NCBI GenBank assembly: GCA_027923505.1
Contig: BROI01000021.1
Coordinates: forward strand, 186,001-250,000
Direction of reading: 5' to 3'
Length of the DNA: 64,000 nucleotides
Source of the DNA: Mayamaea pseudoterrestris
Lineage: Eukaryota; Bacillariophyta; Bacillariophyceae; Sellaphorales; Sellaphoraceae
Shown here: positions 1-8,800 of the stretch, piece by piece
Position numbering within the stretch: the first letter of the stretch is position 1
Layout of the letters: each line of letters starts with the position of its first letter
Translations under genes and position numbers: made by a program
Notes under the pieces: generated by a model
The model's database searches: none
Seen by the model: the letters and a program-made list of their open reading frames with translations, nothing else
Told to the model about the DNA's origin: nothing

Positions 1-1873
1 TTCAACGCTGGAACGCCCATGCCGCAAATGTCCTCGTGCTTCTTGCTCACCATGAAGGATGACTCGATTGACGGCATTTACGATACGCTCAAGAATTGCG
101 CGATTATTTCAAAGTACGCTGGAGGCATCGGACTTGCGATTCACAATATTCGCGGAAGCAAGTCCTACATTCGCGGCACCAACGGAACATCCAATGGAAT
201 TGTTCCCATGCTTCGCGTCTTCAACAATACGGCTCGCTATGTTGATCAAGGAGGCGGCAAGCGCAAGGGAAGCATCGCCATTTACTTGGAACCCTGGCAT
301 TCGGATATCTATGACTTCCTTGACTTGCGCAAGAACCACGGAAACGAGTCGGACCGGGCCCGCGACTTGTTTTATGCCTTGTGGATGCCTGACTTGTTCA
401 TGGAGCGCGTCAAGAGCAATGGCACGTGGAGCTTGATGTGCCCAAACGAATGTCCGGGACTGTCGGATGTTTGGGGCGACGAGTTTGTTGCGCTCTACAC
501 AAAGTACGAGCAGGAAGGCAAGGCTCGCAAGACAGTCAAGGCGCAGCATTTGTGGTTTGCCATTTTGGATTCGCAAATGGAGACGGGTACGCCGTACATG
601 CTATACAAGGACCATTGCAACCGCAAATCCAACCAGCAGAATCTCGGAACCATCAAAAGTTCCAACCTTTGCTGTGAAATTGTCGAGTATACGGCCCCGG
701 ACGAAACGGCTGTTTGCAACTTGGCGAGTATAAGTTTGTCCATGCTAGTCAAGAATGGAGTGTTTGACTTTGGCAAGCTCAAGGAAGTGACGGAAGTTGT
801 CGTCAAGAACTTGAACAAAATTATCGACCGCAACTTTTATCCAATTGAGGAAGCCAAGCGGTGAGTGCATTGTATTGCGAGTGTTGCTGACAGGTGTGGC
901 TCGCCATCATAAACACTAACAGCCCATTGCCTTTGCATGCAGATCCAACATGCGCCACCGACCCATTGGCATTGGTGTGCAGGGCCTAGCCGACTGCTTC
1001 CAGATGCTGAAGATTCCCTTTGACTCGCTCACAGCTCGCCAGTTGAACCGCGATATTTTCGAAACCATATACTTTGGGGCTTGCACCGCTAGTATCGATT
1101 TGGCGGCAATTGATGGAGCGTATGAAACGTACGAGGGATGTCCAGCCAGTAAGGGGCAGCTTCAGTTTGACTTGTGGGGCGTCGAGCCGAGCAAGCGCTG
1201 GGACTGGGCTCGTCTTAAGGAAAAGCTGGCTACGCATGGTATGCGCAATTCCTTGTTGGTTGCTCCAATGCCAACGGCTTCAACTGCTCAAATCCTTGGC
1301 AACAATGAAGGCACCGAACCGTTCACGTCCAACATGTACAATCGTCGCGTCCTAGCCGGCGAGTTCACCGTTGTAAATAAGCATTTGCTCCGCGAGTTAA
1401 CGGCTGCTGGAATTTGGAACGAAAGCGTTCGCAACACGCTCATTGCTCACAACGGATCAGTCCAAAACATTGCGGAAATCCCACAAGGAATTCGCGAGAT
1501 CTACAAGACTGTCTGGGAGATTCCGCAAAAGGCGGTACTAGAAATGGCTGCGGATCGCGCCCCGTTCATTTGCCAGAGCCAGAGTTTGAATATTCACCTT
1601 GCCGAGGTAAGCCACAAAAAGCTCACGTCCATGCACTTTTTTGCCTGGCAGCTTGGTTTAAAGACTGGCATGTACTACCTGCGCACTCGTCCCAAGGCGG
1701 ATGCCATCAAATTCACGGTTGACCAACAGCAACTCAAGTTGACTACGGGCGTGGACGCTGGCAAAATGACAAGAAGCTCCTCGTCTCCGACAAGTGCCAT
1801 GAGTACCTTGACGCATGCGGTCAAGAGTCTGGGCATGGACGAGGAGGAGGAATGCCTCAATTGTGGGGCATGA
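1..1873 (+). CDS. RNR1: Ribonucleotide reductase large subunit (class I R1), 5' truncated by the window edge
   Basis: Reduces ribonucleoside diphosphates to deoxyribonucleotides in the cytosol, as the catalytic partner of the radical-bearing R2 subunit. Two exons, 1..860 and 943..1873, are joined across an 82-bp GT-AG intron (861..942) that splits an Arg codon. The visible 596 residues follow eukaryotic R1 closely from FNAGTP onward; roughly the first 200 residues, including the ATP cone, lie outside the window. Catalytic residues are present: the first redox Cys in SSCFLL (codon 37-39), the Asn-x-Cys-x-Glu triad in SNLCCE (codons at 664, 670, 676), and the partner Cys in AVCNLAS (715). The radical-transfer tyrosines are in GMYYLRTRP. 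The C terminus ends in ECLNCGA, the swinging dithiol re-reduced by thioredoxin or glutaredoxin. The gene converges on the SHMT gene, with 90 bp between stop codons. Confidence 0.97.
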
Positions 1874-1963
1874 ATGGAATTACAGATAATTGACGAAAAC
1901 TAGCGTCGTTGCTCTTAAGCATTTCAAGATAAGGTATTAAGAAAGTACTACTTATAGTCACGA

Positions 1964-3547
1964 TTATATGTCACCGGGCATGTAGAACCCGCCAGCGAAT
2001 GCTTCCACGTCGTCGCGTAATTCATCAATCATTTGTTGAACCTCATTGTTACCCTCCATCATTGCCACAAACTCTTTCAATGTCACCATCTTCTTGTCGT
2101 CGTCCTTCTTTTCCGATCGTGCGAACTCTTCTACCTGTTTAGCAATTTCGGCGCCTCGATGCAGAAACTCAGCGACGCTATCAAAGTCAGTTGCGCTAAA
2201 TCCTCGCGTGGTGAGCGCGGGCGTCCCCAGTCGCACGCCACCGGGATTGAGGGCAGACGTGTCTCCGGGAATACTATTCTTGTTGGTCGTCATGCTAACC
2301 ATTTCTAGCACCTTCTCAACTTTGGATCCTGTCAAGCCAAGCGCTCGAACATTCCAAAGCATTAAGTGATTGTCAGTTCCCCCAGTGGCCAATGTATGGC
2401 CGCGTCGAGTCAGTCCATCGGCCAACGCCTTGGCATTTTCGACAACAGCTTGAGCATAGTCTGTGAATGCTGGTTGACTCGCTTCCTTTAGTGCAACTGC
2501 CAACGCCGCAATTTGATGATTATGCGGACCGCCCTGTAACGCCGGAAAGACGGCGCTATTAATCGCCTCCATATACTGCGTCTTGGCAAAAATCATGCCG
2601 GACCGCGGCCCTCGTAATGTCTTGTGTGTCGTGCTTGTTACGACATCGGCGTATTCGAATGGACTGTCTGCAACCTTGGCCGCAACCAAACCAGAAATAT
2701 GTGCCATGTCAACCATGAGCAGCGCACCAACCGAGTCAGCAATCTTGCGCATCCGAGCATAGTCCCACTCGCGTGGATACGCCGACCCACCCGCAATAAG
2801 TAGCTTCGGAAGAAACATTTTAGCGCGCTTCTCCATTTCATCGTAGTCAATGTATCCAGTGGCGGGTGACACAGTGTACGGCATACTTTCAAAGTAGCGC
2901 GAGGTTGCCGAGACTTTGCGCTTGGCAGTTTGGAAGCCATGCGTCAGGTGACCGCCACTCGGCAAATCGAGGCCCATGATGCGATCATGTGGCTGGAGCA
3001 GAGCCGTGTAGACAGCAAAGTTGGCAGGCGATCCAGAGTATGGCTGAACATTGACACCCCAAACCTCGTGGTCGAGTTCATAAAGATGAAGCGCTCTCGT
3101 CATGCAGAGTGATTCGATCTGATCAATATATTGATTGCCTCCATAGTACCGTCGTCCAACTTGTCCTTCCGAGTACTTGTTTGTGAGACAGCTTCCTAAA
3201 ACTTGGCGTACAGCCGGGCTGCAAAAGTTTTCCGATGCGATCAGCTCCAGGCCTGTCCGTTGACGAAAGGATTCTTGAAGAATCAAATGAGAAATCTCCG
3301 AGTCTTGCTCATGAAGCAGATTCTTCTTTGTACTAGAAGCCATCGCTGAATCTGCAAATGGTTTAAGGTCATTGTTATTACTTTTGGTGCTTGCAAGTAT
3401 CGTGTCTCTACCGCTAGGAAAAGATCGTCGTGGTCTTTGCTCCTGAGTAATCTTTCCAGAAGAAGACCACGCCAATGCATCGAGACTCTTCAAGCTACAG
3501 CAGCAATATGCAATCGATAAAATAGTTGCCTTCCTTGTCTTTGGCAT
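1964..3547 (-). CDS. SHMT: Serine hydroxymethyltransferase with an N-terminal presequence
   Basis: PLP enzyme that interconverts serine plus tetrahydrofolate with glycine plus 5,10-methylene-THF, the one-carbon source for thymidylate and purines. It is 527 residues in one exon, against about 460 for the conserved core. The PLP-binding Lys is K309 in [12 protein letters not shown]; the DMAHISGL block is at 280-287 and the YSGSPAN segment near 170. The first 68 residues are extra. Residues 8-27 are hydrophobic ([13 protein letters not shown]) and are followed by a basic Ser/Thr-rich stretch, which fits a signal plus transit peptide or a mitochondrial presequence. A second in-frame Met at residue 69 (codon 3343..3341) sits just before the conserved core and could start a cytosolic form. 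The start codon is 63 bp from that of the divergent PHD gene. Family assignment is firm; location is inferred. Confidence 0.96.
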   Translation of the reverse strand: MPKTRKATILSIAYCCCSLKSLDALAWSSSGKITQEQRPRRSFPSGRDTILASTKSNNNDLKPFADSAMASSTKKNLLHEQDSEISHLILQESFRQRTGLELIASENFCSPAVRQVLGSCLTNKYSEGQVGRRYYGGNQYIDQIESLCMTRALHLYELDHEVWGVNVQPYSGSPANFAVYTALLQPHDRIMGLDLPSGGHLTHGFQTAKRKVSATSRYFESMPYTVSPATGYIDYDEMEKRAKMFLPKLLIAGGSAYPREWDYARMRKIADSVGALLMVDMAHISGLVAAKVADSPFEYADVVTSTTHKTLRGPRSGMIFAKTQYMEAINSAVFPALQGGPHNHQIAALAVALKEASQPAFTDYAQAVVENAKALADGLTRRGHTLATGGTDNHLMLWNVRALGLTGSKVEKVLEMVSMTTNKNSIPGDTSALNPGGVRLGTPALTTRGFSATDFDSVAEFLHRGAEIAKQVEEFARSEKKDDDKKMVTLKEFVAMMEGNNEVQQMIDELRDDVEAFAGGFYMPGDI

Positions 3548-3610
3548 GGCGCTTTACTGATTATTCTCGCGAGGAAAATGGTAGTCAGCAAGCCATCGCG
3601 CTCATGGTGA
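3548..3610. promoter_or_regulatory. 63-bp divergent spacer between SHMT and the PHD-finger gene
   Basis: Only 63 bp separate the start codon of the minus-strand SHMT gene from the first ATG of the plus-strand PHD gene, so the two must share a core promoter or overlap in their 5' leaders. No TATA box is evident. If the PHD protein starts at its internal Met (3782), the gap is 234 bp. Confidence 0.5.
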
Positions 3611-5782
3611 ATGGTTAGCGTCGTCAATTATCCATGTTCATTTTTGTCATCTGTCCTACCGGTTATGGCTTCAATCGCACCGGTTATGTCATATATGTCG
3701 CATTCTCACAGTTTCGTTCACTACGACCATTATCATCATAGCAAGAGTCGCTTCTTCGCAACAGAGATAGAGATTATCAACATGACTAGCCGCTCGAAGC
3801 GTTCAGCCAGCGAGCGGAATGCAGCTGATGCTTCTGCAGCTCCTGCAGCGTTATCGACGTTCAAAGTAACTGCTAGCGAAGGGATGAAGTCAAGTTCTAT
3901 CATGCACATGAGCAAAACCAAACACATTGCTTCAACTGCAGCTACCAAGAATAACCTAAATTCTCTTAAGCTTAACAAAGATTGCGGAGCATGCGTTGCT
4001 TGTCTGAATAACCGTGTCGTGAGCAAAGGGACGAGTCAATTGGACATTGCATACCTGCCGTGTCAAGGGAACATTCCATCCACATTTACTGCCATGAACA
4101 ACGCGACCTCGATCAAAGCACCAGCATCAATCGCTACGCTTCATCAAACAAAGTCCAGCAATGACACGGCGCAGATGTCTACAATGAATTCTCGTTCGCA
4201 CTTGGATGGTTTAAAGCAGACAGCCAAGGAGGCTGGTGTTTCACCCGACAATTTTGAAAATTGGAGAGTTCTTCTCAAGCGTGCGCCGACGGCATACTTG
4301 ATGCTTCAAGGTAATGACGCTAATCACAATGACAAAAGTAGCAATTGCACAACAGAAACAGTTGCAAAAGGTATATACGGACTGCCGATTCCAACTCCGC
4401 CCACGGAAAACGTTTGTTCCGCTTGCGTTTTACCAACGACCGGCGACATTGATCAAGACAATCCCATTCTCTTGTGTGACGGATGCGACAGGGAGTATCA
4501 TTTACAGTGCCTACAGCCAAGATACGTTTCCGTTCCAGAAGGAGACTTTCACTGCTGGGATTGCAGTGCGACTGGTACGACGGATGCATTGCAAGAATAC
4601 TTGCACCATGTTGAACAAGGCAGAACCAAATACCCGAATCGAGCCGAATACATATCGGCGCTACGGCAAGCTGTCATGAATTTGATTGCGCAAAACAATA
4701 AGTATTCAGGAGGGAAAAGTCGCAGGCGAAGCAAAGCTGGCGGCGTACTTGAATTTACCATGCCGACATCCGATCTGGATTTGGCGCACGTTCAAAAGGT
4801 TCATGAAGCCATTCATAGTAGCTTGGCGGATGGAAATGGCAGTCCTGCGTCGTCGCCACGTACAAGCGCTGCAGGTGATCGTGTTGCTGCAGATATGGAC
4901 ACTGTAAAAAATAACGGCATCGGTCCAGATTATATGATCGGCAAGCCCATTGAACTCTACTTCAACGACCCTAAGGAAGGCGAGCGATTTCACTCGGGGC
5001 GAATCGTCGATTATCGCACGACAATGGATGATGGAGAAACCGTCGAGTACTTGATTCGCTTTCCGGCCGGCGCAGATTACCGCAAGTCTCCCTTGACGGC
5101 ATGGGTTGCGCTGGAGGAGCATGCCATCACCGTTGGCACATCGCTGGTGTGGATGGAGGAAAAGAAGGGACAGTGGATCCCCGCTACCGTCCAGCTACGT
5201 ACGGCTCTATCACTGATACTTTTGCAGCAGCCGGTTCCAGCAATGCAGTCGCTGGAATTTGAACTGGGTCGACCTAGACATTCTTACCGCAATACGCCCA
5301 CGACAAAGCAGAGTAAGCGGGAGCGGATTACTGCCTGGACCAAAACGTTTGGTGCTCAACCAGGCCTCATTCTGCGCGACATGAAGAGTCAAGCCATGCC
5401 TTTCACCCCGGATGTTAATGAAAAAAGTAAGTTATGCCAGCTGGCAGCAGTAGATTGGCAGGAGGAGCACCGTATTCGTAAATGGCGGAGCATGACGCAA
5501 GTTGATCCGTTCGGGTATCGAGCATTGTCATCGCGCGATGAGTACCAACTGGAGTCACTCATTCCAGTTAAAGATGAAAATATGAGAAAGCGGCACCGTC
5601 TTGGCGCTCATGCCGGGTTGTGCCCCCTAGTTCCTCTTGGACTGGACCGCTTGCACCTGGCGGGGATGATGTGTCGCCGCAGCGATGAAGGATCAATCGA
5701 TCCAAATACGAAAGACGTTGCAGCCACCTTGTCCTGCAGAGTAGTTAGAATGTCATCATCGCTGTCGCGACCTGCTACCTAG
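3611..5782 (+). CDS. PHD-finger chromatin protein with a CXXC-like half module and a Tudor/PWWP-like region
   Basis: Predicted nuclear histone reader of 723 residues in one exon. The clear domain is a PHD finger at about 267-318 (NVCSAC, then ILLCDGCDREYHLQCL and FHCWDC), with the Cys4-His-Cys3 spacing complete. Upstream, C125, C128, C131 and C151 in DCGACVACLNN and AYLPC resemble the second half of a zf-CXXC module, which binds unmethylated CpG in other proteins. Residues about 438-526 (MIGKPIELYFND, then TAWVALEE and VWMEEKKGQWIPA) look like a Tudor/PWWP-type barrel; this part is less certain. Ser/Ala-rich linkers join the pieces. Start: the first ATG gives an odd hydrophobic N terminus, so the in-frame Met at residue 58 (3782), which begins MTSRSKRSASER, may be the real start. 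Confidence 0.8.
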   Translation: MVSVVNYPCSFLSSVLPVMASIAPVMSYMSHSHSFVHYDHYHHSKSRFFATEIEIINMTSRSKRSASERNAADASAAPAALSTFKVTASEGMKSSSIMHMSKTKHIASTAATKNNLNSLKLNKDCGACVACLNNRVVSKGTSQLDIAYLPCQGNIPSTFTAMNNATSIKAPASIATLHQTKSSNDTAQMSTMNSRSHLDGLKQTAKEAGVSPDNFENWRVLLKRAPTAYLMLQGNDANHNDKSSNCTTETVAKGIYGLPIPTPPTENVCSACVLPTTGDIDQDNPILLCDGCDREYHLQCLQPRYVSVPEGDFHCWDCSATGTTDALQEYLHHVEQGRTKYPNRAEYISALRQAVMNLIAQNNKYSGGKSRRRSKAGGVLEFTMPTSDLDLAHVQKVHEAIHSSLADGNGSPASSPRTSAAGDRVAADMDTVKNNGIGPDYMIGKPIELYFNDPKEGERFHSGRIVDYRTTMDDGETVEYLIRFPAGADYRKSPLTAWVALEEHAITVGTSLVWMEEKKGQWIPATVQLRTALSLILLQQPVPAMQSLEFELGRPRHSYRNTPTTKQSKRERITAWTKTFGAQPGLILRDMKSQAMPFTPDVNEKSKLCQLAAVDWQEEHRIRKWRSMTQVDPFGYRALSSRDEYQLESLIPVKDENMRKRHRLGAHAGLCPLVPLGLDRLHLAGMMCRRSDEGSIDPNTKDVAATLSCRVVRMSSSLSRPAT

Positions 5783-5846
5783 CTCTTTCGGATCATTGTT
5801 TTGCATAACCAGATAGTATAGAAATTTGTACTGTTACAGTAGCATA

Positions 5847-8800
5847 TTAACCTTCTACCAAGAAATCCTCCAGATCAGCGTATGGATCGTCATCAAAAGC
5901 ATCGTCGAAACCACTTTTTTGAATGTAAAAAACGTTTATCTTCTTGTCGTCCTCGTACATTTCATCGATGGCTTTGTTGCGGCTTCGGAATATTTTTTTA
6001 CCTCGCTCTTTTCGAGCTCGTCTCGCAATTTCAGCCTCGCGTGCCTTTTTCAAAGCGCATTCTGAGTCAGTTAGTTCTTGTTGACTCCTTTCAATGACAC
6101 TTAATTTGCTTTTGACAAGTTGAAGCAACCGCCCTCCTTGATCTTCGTCGCGATAATCACTATCGCTGTCCTTGCTGTGGTCGCTCGCATCGATTCGGCT
6201 GTTGCTTAAACGATTCAAGCCAGCGATAAAGCAGACATTCTGCAGTTTTGAAGACTGAAGAACACGTTTGAGCTGCTGTAGGTTTGCTTGTGCGTACTCA
6301 ATTCGAAGTAGCGCAGATTTTATCTTCTGTTTGTATTCCTCTTCGACGGCATACCATTTTGCGGCAGCCCAAATCAAGTCAAGAGAATCGAGTGTATCGA
6401 GCCAAACCAAAATACATACCAGAGACTCCACCACGTCGAGGTGGCGTGTTCCTTCTCTTTTACAACACTTCCCAGCACAAAGCAATATCGTTCGCAGTGC
6501 CTTTTGTTGCACACCCACAATCCTGTCGAGCAAAGCTAATGCCCGTAGTTTCACGCGAGACGGCAATAGAGTGGCTTTAAAACAACTAGATCCTTTAACC
6601 TTTTCGTTGGTAAACAAGCATGCTGTGCTCTTCCAAACTTCGGTCAATTCGCCTTGTCTCGCGATCATGTAGCGCTTAGCGCATTCGTCTGATGAGAATG
6701 ATTCGGCGCCGGCGTCCTTGAAGCAGATCAGAGACTCGTCCCAGAGATATTCAAAGCCTTCCAAAGTTGTACAGAATGCCCATATCCAGTGACTTTCGGT
6801 CGTCAACTGAAGATAGCGGTATGCGAGGTGATGGCTCTCTGTTCGCGGATCACTATACTTGTACAACATGTGTTCGCTTCCAACAAAATCTTCCCATAGC
6901 TTGTTGACATCGCGTCGATCCATTATATTAACGCACTGTTTAAACGCATCCGAGCAAAACTTGCATCCAGGCGATGTTTGGTGTCGATCAATTTCCCCAG
7001 AGTCGCCTTTCAATCGTAATTGCCGTATGGCTGTCCGAGCTAAGAACGGCAAATTGTACATCGACAACATAAGTGACATCTTAAAAATCCCCGATTGGCG
7101 AAGCGCATAGGAACACACAAGTCTTTGTAGCTTTTTGCCAGCGCGGTTGCAAACAGAAGCCAGGCGGCGCAAGTGAAACTTGTCTCGACAGGATGGAAGC
7201 TGGATCAGGGCTTCACGAACAGATGCGTGCATACACGCGTGGTAGGCCTCGAACAAGTCATAGTCGACCATTCCACTAGATCCCACCATGCCTTCTACCA
7301 AATCATTAGAAATGATGGCAATAATATCACAGAGCAATTCAAGCGGATGCGATGGTTCATCTATATTGACCGACGAGTTGATGCTTCCTCCACTCTCATC
7401 GCACAGCTCCACAGGAATGCATTTTGTCAAAACAGACACGACGTTAAATCGAAAGTTGCGGATGGAGAGGTCGATCTCGGCATCACTCCTGCCGTTCGAG
7501 ACTGAGACGTAAAACAGACGTAGTTGAGCAGAGGCGTCCTCGTTGCAAAGCGTTGAATACAAACGCAGCGTTGATGGAACAAGATCAAGAGAATGTGCCG
7601 GTTCGACAGCGTCCATCAGTTTAGATACTGCAGCGCACAACAGAGTTGTGGCGTTTACCATTGCATCAATGTCAGCCTGGGGTGCTCCTGTTGAGAGACA
7701 TGATTTGAAAACAGGCGTCAATAGCGTTGTAAAGTTTCTATATGCTCCAAACATGCAGAAAGCACTCCCATCCGAAATCGCACATTTCAGTGGGAGTGAG
7801 CTCATGCTCATTGTTATTAGACGACTCAGACCTAGAACAGCCCTCCTCCGATCGGACGTCGAGAGGCTCTCAAGGTGCGATGCTGCATTAAAACCCGCCC
7901 ATCGGCTTCCAATCAAGAGATCCAAAACGACGGCGCACAGGGTTCTGTTGAATGAGCTCAGCTCCTCGACTGCAGGTTGACTACTTCGTAAAGAGCGCCA
8001 GGACCCCTGTGAATTGTACACTTCCCGGCCCACTAAGCTTGAAAGCATGGCCAGAGGAGGATTAACGACCAGCTGAGCCTCATTTAACAATCGAGATTCC
8101 AAATCCGACAACGAATGTTGCGCGAGCGCCGAGAAGGACGCACAGGCAATGCTCTCCATTATTCTCGCAACGAAAAGAAAGGTGGAATATATTAAAGAAT
8201 ACTCAATTTTTGCCGCTTGTATATCAATGTTTGGGAATCGAGCGGTAGCAACTTCTTCTCTCCACACGAGCTGAAATAGATGACGATGCCAGTCGGATGC
8301 AAATAATCTGAAGTCAGCATCTCCGTTTGCTACCGCATGACAGAGGTCAATCGCCAGGCGAAGCAATCCTGCAACGTCATCTGTTTGCTCCGTTGGATGA
8401 TCAGCATGCTGACTCTTGACGAAAACTTTCGAAGGCAAGAAACGTTCCGAACACTCTTCACTTCTGCTGAGAAACGAAGTGAGACGGAGCATGACTGCGG
8501 CTAGTAAGGGCTCAGCGTCATTTGGGCGAAGGTGCCCTGCGGCGACACGCTTACATAGTTCTCCAAAAAGCCATAATCGACTTGAGAGTGGCAAGCTGGG
8601 CATGCATGATATGATTATTTGCAAGAGCATCATCCATGCTTCCGTTTCGCAGTCATCCCGTCTTGCTGCAGCAACAAGTTCGACAAGCGCATACAGGCCG
8701 CATTGAATGCTATTGAGCTCCTCGTCCAGTCTCTTAACTCCGGTTGGGGCCATAGACGCTAGCACAAAAGGAAGGTCCGGCCGTTTTAGAGTTTTCCTAG

